Assembly (NCBI GenBank): GCA_017519885.1
Contig: JAFWRO010000035.1
Span: forward strand, 124,001-188,000
From: Liminaster sp017519885
GTDB taxonomy: Bacteria; Bacteroidota; Bacteroidia; Bacteroidales; UBA3663
Direction of reading: 5' to 3'
DNA: 64,000 bases
Shown here: one piece after another, positions 23,601 through 31,842 of the stretch
How the letters are laid out: each line of letters begins with the position of its first letter
How positions within the stretch are numbered: the stretch's first letter is position 1
Program-made: the position numbers and the translations under genes
Notes under the pieces: model-generated
The model's input: only the letters and a program-made list of their open reading frames with translations
What the model was told of the DNA's origin: nothing
Databases searched by the model: none

Positions 23601-23661
23601 CATAGTCGGCCTGGCCGCTTCTTTTCCTTAATGCCTCTATCTGTTCCTTGATTGTGCTCAT
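20656..23661 (-). CDS. uvrA: Excinuclease ABC subunit A
   Basis: Damage-recognition ATPase of nucleotide excision repair. Start MSTIKEQIEALRKR is preferred; an in-frame ATG eight codons earlier is possible. Two ABC ATPase halves are visible: Walker A GLSGSGKSS near residue 41 with signature SLSGGESQR, and Walker A GVSGSGKST near 672 with SLSGGENQR. Zinc-finger pairs CPKC, CPICHG, CEECKG and CESCHG are intact. The length of about 1000 residues is slightly above the usual 940-950. Four surface-glycan genes follow with almost no gap. Confidence 0.97.
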   Translation of the reverse strand: MSTIKEQIEALRKRSGQADYDPTDEGNIIVKGARVNNLKNIDVEIPRGKLVVVTGLSGSGKSSLAFDTLYAEGQRRYVESLSSYARQFLGRMGKPECDYILGIPPAVAIQQKVIVRNPRSTVGTSTEIYDYLRLLYARVGKTYSPISGQLVKKHTVEDVIARAKQMPDGTRLAILVKVEVPDERTLKEHIEVLIKSGFSRAEANGRFIRLEEVESHPFNLVIDRVMLPFADHAALSRFADSVETAFYEGDGEFILKSWGNNASFEEMLFSKRFEADGMTFEEPSDMMFNFNSPAGACPKCEGFGKVLGIDEDLVIPNKALSLYEDCVVPWRGDKMSEWKKYFISRAGEVILSDGQSFPVHRPYYQLTQEQKDLLWHGYPAGVMSRKEREEAARENAVSEVTGWEESKILYGIDDFFQMVSENLYKIQYRVMQARYRGKTICPICHGSRLKKEAEYVKVGGKSISEVVRMSVSDLIVWFDKLNLTEHEEMIARRLLTEIKNRLHFLQEVGLSYLTLDRLSNSLSGGESQRINLATSLGSALVGSMYILDEPSIGLHSRDTDQLIHVLKELRDQGNTVIVVEHDEEIIRSADWLIDVGPRAGRYGGEITYQGPLFDLTKGDSYTARYLTGRETIPVPQLARPWSSYIEVRGAVQNNLKDINVKFPLGVMTVVTGVSGSGKSTLVRDILYRGMLRWMGEAGDAPGAFAGFEGDMRRIQHIEFIDQNPIGKSTRSNAATYLKAYDEIRKLFAEQPLSKQMGFTPATFSFNVEGGRCEECKGEGTITVEMQFMADLVIECESCHGKRFNSDVLEVHYKDKDISDVLDMSVDEAIEFFGDSDAKTLAGANYAENVVRRLLPLQKVGLGYIKLGQSSTSLSGGENQRVKLAFYLGDVADSRSRNALSNIGASSSVGDKTMFIFDEPTTGLHLYDVHVLLQAFDFLLQHGHTLVVIEHNLDVIKCADHVIDLGPEGGAEGGNLVFQGTPRDLCACDNSYTARYLRSKFN

Positions 23662-23682
23662 CTTAGTGACAATAATGCGATG

Positions 23683-23714
23683 CAAAGATAGGACTTTTGC
23701 ATCGCATTTCCAAA
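23683..23714 (-). promoter_or_regulatory. Promoter of uvrA and the glycan genes
   Basis: The minus strand has TTTG at 23711-23714, a 20-base spacer and TATCTTTG at 23683-23690, matching the Bacteroidetes consensus. The -7 box ends 22 bases before the ATG at 23661, so the leader is short. If this promoter is used, the upstream ATG at 23685 would be excluded. Confidence 0.7.
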
Positions 23715-23783
23715 TTTTAGTCGATAAAAATGCTTAAATAGCCTTAAAGCGATAGCCCGAAAGCACCATATCGATGAGTTTCC

Positions 23784-25262
23784 TTATTTAAGTTCTAGTC
23801 TCACGACGTTTTCGACATGCTGCGTATGAGGGAACATATCGACGGGTTGTATGTCTGTGACGCGATATTTGGCATCGAGCAATTGCAAGTCACGGGCCTG
23901 GGTGGCTGGATTGCAACTCACATAGACAATCACCTTAGGCTCGGCCATCAGAATCACATTGATTACATCCTCATGCATTCCTGCACGCGGAGGGTCAGTG
24001 ATGATGATGTCAGGCCGTCCGTGCTCCTGTACAAAGTCCTCGGTAAGGATGTCTTTCATATCACCGGCATAGAACAACGTGTTGTCGATACCATTGAAGG
24101 CCGAGTTAATCTTGGCATCCTCGATGGCATCTTCGACATATTCGATGCCCACCACCTTGCGGGCATTGCGTGCCACGAAGTTCGCGATGGTTCCTGTGCC
24201 AGTATAAAGATCATAGACCAACGCATCCTGCTTTTCGTCAAGACCTGCGAAATGACGGGCATGCTTGTACAGTTCGTATGCTTGGCGGGAATTGGTCTGA
24301 TAGAACGACTTGGGACCCACCTTGAATCGCAATCCTTCCATCTCTTCGACGATGTGATCTTTTCCCCAATAGCAGACAACTGGCTGGTCGCTCCATGCAT
24401 CATTAAGTTTACGATTGACCACATACATTAGTGAAGTGAATTGAGGGAAACGTTCATGCAAAGCACTCATCAACCGGTCAATTTGCTTGACCTCATCTTC
24501 GCCGAACACGACAATCAGCATCTTCTCTCCCGTCGATGCCGTGCGAACCACCATATTGCGAAGCAGACCATGACGCTGACGCAGGTCGTAGAACGTCAAT
24601 CCATTTTCGATGGCATATTGCTTCACCCAAAGGCGCACCTCGTCCGATATCTCTTCCTGCAGATAACAATGGTCAATGTCCAGCACCTTGTCGAAACTCT
24701 CCGGGATATGGAAACCAACGCCAGGTTCCATAGGCACTTCCTTACCTTGTGCTCGCAGTTCATCCATCTCCTCAAACGAGATCCATTTCTTGTTTGAGAA
24801 CGTAAACTCGAGTTTATTGCGGTAACGCAAAGTCTCGCGTGATCCGTCAATCGGATGACACGTCGGCAACTCCACCTTTCCGATGCGCTGCAAGGCATCC
24901 ATTACTTGCTGCTGCTTGAACTTCAACTGCTCCTCGTAGGGCACATGCTGCCATTTGCAACCTCCGCAAACGCCAAACATGTTGCACGCAGGTTGCACGC
25001 GCACAGGCGATGCTTCGATGAGACGTACAATCTTCCCTTCGGCATACGAACTGCGCGATTTCAGGATCTGCACGTCACAGACGTCACCTTCAGCCGCAAA
25101 AGGTACAAAGAGCACTTTACGAATCTGATTACCCTCCTTGTCACGGCTGATGCCTCCATTACTGCCCACACTATCAAAGTGCGCTACACATTTGCCCTCG
25201 GCAGCATATCTTTCAATCTTTATGCCCGCAAGAATAGGCAATTTCTTCTTTTTTCGTTCCAT
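23784..25262 (-). CDS. rlmD: 23S rRNA (uracil-C5)-methyltransferase, RlmD/RumA family
   Basis: SAM-dependent methyltransferase acting on a uracil of 23S rRNA. The start MERKKKKLPILAG is chosen over an upstream ATG because the TRAM-like domain begins there; length 492 residues. The iron-sulfur motif CNMFGVCGGCKWQ lies near residue 80 with a further Cys upstream. The SAM-binding region YDLYTGTGTIANFVA is near 340, DPPRAGMHE near 425, and the catalytic Cys of VSCNPATQARD near 449. Whether it modifies U1939 or another uracil cannot be told from sequence alone. Confidence 0.92.
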   Translation of the reverse strand: MERKKKKLPILAGIKIERYAAEGKCVAHFDSVGSNGGISRDKEGNQIRKVLFVPFAAEGDVCDVQILKSRSSYAEGKIVRLIEASPVRVQPACNMFGVCGGCKWQHVPYEEQLKFKQQQVMDALQRIGKVELPTCHPIDGSRETLRYRNKLEFTFSNKKWISFEEMDELRAQGKEVPMEPGVGFHIPESFDKVLDIDHCYLQEEISDEVRLWVKQYAIENGLTFYDLRQRHGLLRNMVVRTASTGEKMLIVVFGEDEVKQIDRLMSALHERFPQFTSLMYVVNRKLNDAWSDQPVVCYWGKDHIVEEMEGLRFKVGPKSFYQTNSRQAYELYKHARHFAGLDEKQDALVYDLYTGTGTIANFVARNARKVVGIEYVEDAIEDAKINSAFNGIDNTLFYAGDMKDILTEDFVQEHGRPDIIITDPPRAGMHEDVINVILMAEPKVIVYVSCNPATQARDLQLLDAKYRVTDIQPVDMFPHTQHVENVVRLELK

Positions 25263-25317
25263 TATTTGATAATAAATGTTAAAAATGCGCAATTTTGTGC
25301 AATTTTATGCGCAAATA

Positions 25318-25349
25318 TTTGGTGCAATCAATTATTTGTCGTATCTTTG
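25318..25349 (+). promoter_or_regulatory. Promoter of a short intergenic transcript
   Basis: TTTG at 25318-25321, a 20-base spacer and TATCTTTG at 25342-25349 form a full Bacteroidetes promoter on the plus strand. No large plus-strand gene follows; the next genes both run on the minus strand. The predicted RNA start is near 25356. Confidence 0.75.
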
Positions 25350-25355
25350 CAGCGC

Positions 25356-25510
25356 ATTAAGATAAAAGCTATTATACTTACAGAATGACAGACGTATCTC
25401 GACCTTAAACATGAAGAACACGCGAAAAGAACCGAAACTCTATAGCTGGGAAGCCCAGAGTTAGAAGATAAGGGCCGTTAATCCGAAGGATTGGCGACCC
25501 TTCATCTTTG
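25356..25510 (+). ncRNA. Candidate small RNA or leader transcript with two hairpins
   Basis: From the promoter at 25318-25349 a transcript of about 155 bases would contain a stem at 25436-25462 (AACTCT with AGAGTT, inner CTGGG/CCCAG) and a long stem at 25463-25509, with about 21 pairs, one bulge and a GAA loop. No strong U tract follows. It lies between rlmD and the C69 dipeptidase genes. It could be a regulatory RNA, a small mRNA for the peptide at 25411-25464, or both. The large stem may also terminate the dipeptidase transcript on the other strand. Confidence 0.45.
25411..25464 (+). CDS. Possible 17-residue peptide inside the small transcript
   Basis: ATG at 25411 opens a 17-codon frame, MKNTRKEPKLYSWEAQS, closed by TAG 25462-25464 at the foot of the long hairpin. 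It is basic, with one Tyr and one Trp. Its position 55 bases behind a consensus promoter makes it plausible, but a frame this short can arise by chance and no relative is known to me. Confidence 0.25.
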   Translation: MKNTRKEPKLYSWEAQS

Positions 25511-25518
25511 TCGCATTA

Positions 25519-27336
25519 TTACTTCACCAAAAGCTCGTCACCGCGCTGTCTGACAATGGCGCGATAGAAGTCGTCACTATAGCGAGGCTGCATAGGAGAA
25601 ACGGGAACGCCCCATTGTGTGCGTTGGAACTTGCCATCCTTCTCCTTCTTGATGTTTCCATCCAGATACTTCACAAGCAGATAGACTGCCAGGTCCTTAT
25701 AGCAAGCAGTTGCCGCATTGGCTTCGGTGGCACAATAACCCGTCAGATACTTTGTTGCCTCTGCTTCATTACCAGCTTCGATAAGTGCCTTGGCATGTGC
25801 ATCGACTTCGGCCTCCTGCTTGTCCCAACGTGCAAAGAGCGAATCACGCACAGCCTCCACATCGATACTCATATCCGACCAGCGAGTATAGCGCTGCTGC
25901 GACACCCATGACGTCATCCAGAAGAGCGAGGTCCATGAGAACGTCAGCAAATCGCCATTGCCGGGACGCAAACACTCTGGCACAGCCGACACATTATTAT
26001 AAATAGGTACATAAAGGGCCGTAGCTGCATCATCCACACCGAACCAGGTCTTCGAACCAACCTCACGAGGCAACCAACCGCGCATCTCAGCTACAAACGT
26101 GAAACCTGTCTGCTGGGTGCCGATAGCACGTTCGTGCAGATAGGTAGGTGCATCTTTAGGTCCATCAGCTTCCACCTTCCAGTGCATCGGGCGCCAGCGG
26201 TAAGGAACCTTGAAGGGGCCGGCACCCACATCTTGAGTCATGTCCCAAGGTGTTCCCTCGAAGTGGTCGGCCATCGCAGCCTGCACGTCAAGATGAGATA
26301 TCTTCTTGTCTGGCTTGATGTAAAGGGGAAGAATCTCCACCTGCTCGCCCTTGTCGTTCACATATCCATGAGCTGAAGGCTTGCCCTGCATATCAACAAA
26401 CGGGAAATAACGGTCCATACCTTTGGCACAACGGTTGTACCATGCCCAAACACGACCATCGCAACCACGATAAGAGCTATAGTCCTGCTCGCCGAAAGCC
26501 ATAGCAAAGTCGAAGTTCTGGTCTTCTCCGTCAGCCGCATACTTGCCGCATTGACGCGCGAATGAGATGAGGTCAGCGCTGAAATAGCACGAATCGCCCA
26601 CTTCATAGCGCAGGTATTTCTTGGTCTTAAGGTTTGAACCCGGATAATTGATCACCGAGGCGACCTTCTTCAACTTGCGTCCCACCTGTGGGAAGGTATG
26701 GATACGAGCCTGGTTGGCATGACCCGAGATGCAGTCCTCGGGAATCAGTCGAGCCACCCAGACAGCTCCTTTCTGTCCTGTGGCCTTACCCTCACAAATA
26801 GGAGCGCCAGGCGTTCCCTTGCCAATGAGATCCATCACCCAGATTTCGTTTGGATCGCCTATCGAGAAGGTTTCGCCCTCGGATGCATAGCCGTATTCCT
26901 CCACCAGTTGTGTCATCAAGTCGATCGCCTCGCGTGCAGTACGGCTACGTTCCAAGGCAATGTACATCAGCGAGCCGTAGTCAACGATTGCTGTCGTATC
27001 CATCAGGCTGAGGTCACCACCCCAAGTCGATTCGCCGATGGTCACCTGCCATTCGTTCTGGTTACCCACCACGCGATATGTGTGTGCAGGCTGTGGGATC
27101 TGTCCCAAAGGGCGCTGCGAGTCCCAATCAATCACCTGACGCATCTCTCCCACCCGATGATCGGCAGCGGGTGTAAATTGCAGGTCTCCGTAGAGTTGAT
27201 GACTGTCGGCATTGTAACTGATCATAGTCGAACCGTTCACTGATGCCTTCTTGCCCACCAGCAGGTTGGTGCATGCCAATGTCACTGGCACAATGGCCGC
27301 ACTGAGCACTGCGGCCGCGATGATTCTCTTGTTCAT
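25519..27336 (-). CDS. C69 family dipeptidase (exported)
   Basis: N-terminal-nucleophile peptidase of the dipeptidase A / secernin group, 605 residues. A signal-like N-terminus runs to VPVTLACTNLLVGKKAS, and the Cys of that ACTN motif is the expected nucleophile after processing. Further family features are the STMISYNADSH segment, an ESTWGGDLSLMD region near 103, and the AREAIDLMTQLVEEYGY helix. It probably cleaves dipeptides in the periplasm or at the cell surface. It starts 17 bases after the M23 gene ends, so they form one minus-strand unit. A hairpin lies 10 bases past its stop. Confidence 0.92.
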   Translation of the reverse strand: MNKRIIAAAVLSAAIVPVTLACTNLLVGKKASVNGSTMISYNADSHQLYGDLQFTPAADHRVGEMRQVIDWDSQRPLGQIPQPAHTYRVVGNQNEWQVTIGESTWGGDLSLMDTTAIVDYGSLMYIALERSRTAREAIDLMTQLVEEYGYASEGETFSIGDPNEIWVMDLIGKGTPGAPICEGKATGQKGAVWVARLIPEDCISGHANQARIHTFPQVGRKLKKVASVINYPGSNLKTKKYLRYEVGDSCYFSADLISFARQCGKYAADGEDQNFDFAMAFGEQDYSSYRGCDGRVWAWYNRCAKGMDRYFPFVDMQGKPSAHGYVNDKGEQVEILPLYIKPDKKISHLDVQAAMADHFEGTPWDMTQDVGAGPFKVPYRWRPMHWKVEADGPKDAPTYLHERAIGTQQTGFTFVAEMRGWLPREVGSKTWFGVDDAATALYVPIYNNVSAVPECLRPGNGDLLTFSWTSLFWMTSWVSQQRYTRWSDMSIDVEAVRDSLFARWDKQEAEVDAHAKALIEAGNEAEATKYLTGYCATEANAATACYKDLAVYLLVKYLDGNIKKEKDGKFQRTQWGVPVSPMQPRYSDDFYRAIVRQRGDELLVK

Positions 27337-27353
27337 TGTTTATATTTTATCAA

Positions 27354-29290
27354 TCAAAAATTCTTCTCAAAGTTCACCTTCGTCTCATTACCCAGACGAT
27401 CCACAGCATAGACCTCGATCTTATGATTGCGGCCTTGGGTAATCCCGTAGTTGCAAGGTTCACCGAAATAGTGACCCGTATTGTCCATATTAAAGGGCAC
27501 AAACTTGCCATCGATGGTTACCTTGTGCCGACGTACGCCACAGCCCGCATCTACGATGTCGAGTTGTATTTTCTGATAACTTACCTTCGACAAAGTGACC
27601 TCTGGGCCGCTACCGTCGCGTCGAATGGCATAACGCCCGCATTGGCGCACCTGTCCGCTGATGCGTGCCGGCTTACCTTTCTTTGTCGGAGCCTCATAAC
27701 TGGAGTTTCTCACAGCACCCTCGCCATCGACATTGGCCAAATAGAGTTGCTCGGGATGTACCGCCGAATCGGGCACATCGATGCTCAAGTCACACCAGGT
27801 ATGTAGCGGTATCAGGGTTTCTCCCAAGGTATACACCTTCGAAACACATGGCACGTCGTATTTCTCCTCAGCCTTGTATGCTATACGGCGACCTTTTCGG
27901 TTCTTGCGGTAACGTGTCACTGTTCGCGTGGCTTGCGCCTTGTCTGCAATGCTGAAACGGAAATCTACGTCGGTATAGAACACACCTGGCGCAGCACGGA
28001 AATAGCATCCTGCCGTATCAATCTCAAGAGGTTGCATAGCCTGCGCCCAGAAAGCCTCGTTGTGCTCTGCAGCAGGAATGGGTTCAGTAGGCGGCACACC
28101 GCGGATAGTGAAATCGAGCGAAGTGAAATTACCATGCGCATCGGTTAGTTCATAGACGAAGTGATAGGCACGCTCCTCGTTGATGTCCACAATGCCATTA
28201 CCCACGGCCGGATCGACTTGCTGCAGAAAGTTACCAGGCTCAATAAACGACTTCATGATCATCGATTTCTGCCCCACCCATGCTGCATAGTCGGTCACCG
28301 TATTGTTGAAACGGTTCTCCGAATAGCGGAAGGCATCCTGTCTGAAACTGAAGATCTCCTGATAGAGGGGTTCTCCATTGTCGGCAAATTGACCTTCGAG
28401 GCGCATCAGCAGGCGCAACTGCTTCACGCCATAACGATTCGATTGCCCGTCCATGTAATCGTAGGCCTTAAGAGCCAGCCCTACACGTCCCCATGCTGTG
28501 AAAGGCTTCGTCAAGTTGCCTCCGATACCGCCTGTCGTGGCGCATACACCCGTCACGGGGCTCACCTGTCGTGTGGTCATACCGTTGGCCAATCCCTCGC
28601 CTGGCATCGGATAAAGATAAACAAAGCTGATGCGCGGTGCCTGTGTATCTTTCAGTTCACGCAGGAAGAACATCATCGGGTCGTAGCAGATGTCGTTGTC
28701 ATCATCGGGTATATTGCGTAGTTCAAAGTGCACATGCGGTCCTCCCGAATGCCGGTATTGCCGCTCAAAGCAATCACCTCGCCATACTTCACGGGCAAGT
28801 CCTCAGGAGCAAAGGTAATATCACAGTTGTTCAATTCCTCGTTGACCTGACGCTCGCGTACCTTCTTCCATATCTTTTTGCTGAACGTGTCGAGATGTCC
28901 ATACACCGACGTGAGCCCCAGGTCTGGATGCTCCACGTAGAGTGCCAACCCATAGCCGTAGGCATTGATGCCCACGCGCCGCACATAACCGTCCGAAAAG
29001 GCATAGACCGGATGCCCGATGGTCTGGTCGGTCTTGAAGTCCAAGCCGCCATGAAAATGGTCGGGGCGTAATTCACCATAATTGCCCGCCAATGCAGGAC
29101 GTGTATCGACAGGCAAGTGATAACGCTTGTTTGAATCAACCACAGGTGGAGCATCATTGAAACGTACTGATGCCCGCGCTATCTCCTCATTCACCCGTTG
29201 CGTCTTGCTCTGCGCACATCCCGGCAAAGCAAGCACCATCAAAGCTGCTGCGAATCCATATCGCAAGGTTGAAAACAACATTTTATTCAT
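27354..29290 (-). pseudogene. M23 family metallopeptidase, interrupted by a frameshift
   Basis: The N-terminal part (start 29290) is a lipoprotein-like exported protein (signal ending LALPGCAQ) with the LytM/M23 zinc motif HFHGGLDFKT near residue 77 and a frame that runs out after SGNTG. The remaining sequence is open in another frame and resumes as GGPHVHFELRN, carrying the second zinc motif HVH, then about 450 more residues ending near the dipeptidase start. Restoring one T around 28748-28750 would join them as SGNTGISGGPHVHFEL. M23 enzymes cut peptidoglycan cross-links. Either this is a real 1-base loss or a sequencing error; the otherwise clean reading frames favour a recent event or error. 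Confidence 0.85.
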
Positions 29291-29300
29291 AATTAAGCGG

Positions 29301-29332
29301 CAAAGTTATCACTTTAGTTTCTATTTTCCAAA
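29301..29332 (-). promoter_or_regulatory. Promoter of the M23-dipeptidase unit
   Basis: The minus strand shows TTTG at 29329-29332, a 20-base spacer and TAACTTTG at 29301-29308, 10 bases before the M23 start codon. It is back to back with the C10 peptidase promoter. Confidence 0.7.
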
Positions 29333-29378
29333 TTTTCAGTGTCATTTTTTTCAAAAAGACAAAATATTTCGGATAATC

Positions 29379-29410
29379 TTTGATGGTTTTAAGATTTCTG
29401 ACTATCTTTG
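29379..29410 (+). promoter_or_regulatory. Promoter of the C10 peptidase gene
   Basis: TTTG at 29379-29382, a 20-base spacer and TATCTTTG at 29403-29410 lie 34 bases before the start codon, the normal position for a Bacteroidetes promoter. Confidence 0.75.
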
Positions 29411-29444
29411 TCGCTCAATTTATAAACAATAATCAAACCAATTC

Positions 29445-31781
29445 ATGTCATTCCCCACCCTTCGTCACCTTCTCTCCCTTGCAATAGCAGGAGTTGGAAT
29501 CACGAATATTTTTGCACAAGTTTCACAACCATTGGCACCAGGCAGCCGCCTGCAGGTCGAGCATTGTCAGCGCGTCGAGATGGAGGTCATCCCCTCCGGT
29601 AGTATACAAGTCGTCGCTGTCCCCCTTTCCGAAGCCAAAGTCATGGGATATACCGATACGCCCATTCCTGCCGATGTACCCATACCCTCCAATATGCAGT
29701 ACTGGCTTGAATGTGTCGAGCAGGGTGCCGCCTATGTCGCCGAGCATCCTGAAACCCAACTGGGCAGCAACTCTGCCCAACGCGCCACATCGAATGTCAT
29801 CCGCCCCTTGCTTGGCCGCATCGAATGGGATCAGGCCGACCCCTACAACCGTCTGTGCCCATCAGGCACTCCCGTAGGTTGCGTTGCCACTGCAATGGCC
29901 CAAGTCATGCTCTATTGGAAACACCCCAATCAGGGCTCCGGCTCGCACACCTGGACATGGGAAGGCACTACCCACACCGTCAATTACGATTCAGTCACCT
30001 ACAACTGGGACCTAATGCTGCCAAAATATGGCCGGGCTGCCCATGCTACCCCAGAACAAGAAGCCGAAGCGGCCAAACTCAGTTACCATTGCGGTGTGTC
30101 CATCGATATGATGTGGCAGTCAGGCGGTAGCGGAACCTATACCGAGCATATTCCCAAAGCCCTCCGCGATCATTTCGATTACAACGAACGTGCCGCAACC
30201 GTCTATCGTGAAAGCTACTCCTTCGATGACTGGAACGAACTGCTCATCAGTGAACTTGAGGCAGGTCGTCCCATCATCTTCTCAGCCAGCAGCGACGAGG
30301 CAGGTCATGCCTTCGTCATTGATGGCATCGACAAGGATGGCCTCTTCCATGTCAACTGGGGTTGGGACGGTTGGTACAACGGCTACTTCGACATCAGCAT
30401 TCTCAATCCTTATGGAGCAGGCATCGGTGCCACCGAAACCGAGGTTGGTTTCTGCATGGGCCAAAATGCAGTCATTCAGGTTTGCCCCGATAAAGGCGTC
30501 GGCCGCCTCATAAGTCAAGTCAAGTCGAGCGGTGCATGGCTCAACAGCAACGAGAACGCATACGTCTTAAGTGCCTATTTCGAAAACACGTCCTACGACA
30601 CGCTGAGGGGTGTGAGCGGCGTTGAGGTGCTCAACGACCTCGGTCAGCACGTGCGCTACGAAATGGGCGACACCATCACAATCTATCCCTACGGCACATG
30701 GGATCGTCGCCACAACCGGTACTATTATGCATGGACCAATACTTATGGCTATGCCCAAGGGTTGGCCGATGGCAACTATTCTGCCCAGCTTTGCTTCGAG
30801 CAGTTCGGTGCCGACACGGTGATTTGCGAAGTACCCACCCATTATTACTATACGCCGAAAATCGAATTCTCCGTCAAGGACGAATTAATCACCGCCATTA
30901 CCAATTGTTCAGGCACCAACATCATCGAAGGCCGCAACTTCAGCCTCCAGGGGCAAGAATTAGCTGTCGGCAAGGAGTACATAGCCATCATTGACCTTGA
31001 CAACCTTGGCAACGACCCCTTCAGCGGAGCCATCTCTCTCGAAATCATCACCCCTGATGGGAAAGAGACCGACATTCCTGACTGTGACTGTCCAGATCTG
31101 CACGTCTTCATTCCTGCAGGCGGAACCTACACTGCCAAGATTCCTTTCAAGATTACTCAGGAAGGCGAATGGAGTGCACGACTCCACGCTTACAACATCC
31201 CGATGGGGTATGAGATGCAAGATTGTCCTACCGATATACCAATCGCCTTCTCGTCCAAGTTCACCGAGGAATCACCTGCTTCACTCCTGCTAGTCGAAGC
31301 GCCTCAACTTCTTACCGAACGATGCGAGGTAGATGGCGAGATTGAGTTCCAACTGGTTGTCAGCAACGTGGGTGGCAAGTTCTCCGACCGCATAGGCATC
31401 CGATTCTATACTGGTCAAAGCACCAATGTCCAACCTGCGTTTACCATCGGCAACGATGTAGAGATAGCTATGAGTGCCCAGTCCGACACCATCACCATCA
31501 GCGGTACGCTCACCGAAGCAAAGGGCATGAAGAAATACTATGCCCGTCCCTACTATCGCGATGCTTATGGTGACGAGCAACTCCTCAAACTCTCCGATCC
31601 CGCTGGATCATCGTCCATACCCGCAGCCATCGAAGTGCGCGTCTATAATGCCTCGGGCATCGAAACCATCACCATCGACGATGCCCCCGTCATTCGCCAC
31701 TACGACCTCTTCGGTCGTCCTGTCCGCCCCTCCTCTGGCCACATCACCATCAGTCCAAGCCAAAAGGCGTTCAGGAAATAA
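29445..31781 (+). CDS. Secreted C10 family cysteine peptidase (streptopain-like)
   Basis: Exported peptidase of 778 residues. A signal peptide (ITNIFAQ) is followed by an inhibitory pro-domain region and the catalytic domain: Cys in TPVGCVATAMAQVM near residue 145 and His in AGHAFVIDGIDKDG near 287, followed by HVNWGWDGWYNGYF. The part beyond ~350 consists of beta-sandwich, immunoglobulin-like segments. The last ~35 residues contain YDLFGRPV and ITISPSQKAFRK, the sorting-type tail shared with four other exported proteins in this window. Likely role: extracellular protein digestion. A TatD-like gene follows. Confidence 0.92.
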   Translation: MSFPTLRHLLSLAIAGVGITNIFAQVSQPLAPGSRLQVEHCQRVEMEVIPSGSIQVVAVPLSEAKVMGYTDTPIPADVPIPSNMQYWLECVEQGAAYVAEHPETQLGSNSAQRATSNVIRPLLGRIEWDQADPYNRLCPSGTPVGCVATAMAQVMLYWKHPNQGSGSHTWTWEGTTHTVNYDSVTYNWDLMLPKYGRAAHATPEQEAEAAKLSYHCGVSIDMMWQSGGSGTYTEHIPKALRDHFDYNERAATVYRESYSFDDWNELLISELEAGRPIIFSASSDEAGHAFVIDGIDKDGLFHVNWGWDGWYNGYFDISILNPYGAGIGATETEVGFCMGQNAVIQVCPDKGVGRLISQVKSSGAWLNSNENAYVLSAYFENTSYDTLRGVSGVEVLNDLGQHVRYEMGDTITIYPYGTWDRRHNRYYYAWTNTYGYAQGLADGNYSAQLCFEQFGADTVICEVPTHYYYTPKIEFSVKDELITAITNCSGTNIIEGRNFSLQGQELAVGKEYIAIIDLDNLGNDPFSGAISLEIITPDGKETDIPDCDCPDLHVFIPAGGTYTAKIPFKITQEGEWSARLHAYNIPMGYEMQDCPTDIPIAFSSKFTEESPASLLLVEAPQLLTERCEVDGEIEFQLVVSNVGGKFSDRIGIRFYTGQSTNVQPAFTIGNDVEIAMSAQSDTITISGTLTEAKGMKKYYARPYYRDAYGDEQLLKLSDPAGSSSIPAAIEVRVYNASGIETITIDDAPVIRHYDLFGRPVRPSSGHITISPSQKAFRK

Positions 31782-31842
31782 CCCCTCACAGTCTCGTTCC
31801 GTCTGTTGCGATGCCATCACAACATCAATTACCCCTCACCCC

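Noticed and set aside
25436..25462. Hairpin thought to be part of a signal recognition particle RNA
   Set aside because: The conserved GGAA tetraloop with the AGCAG bulge is missing, so only an unassigned small transcript is claimed.
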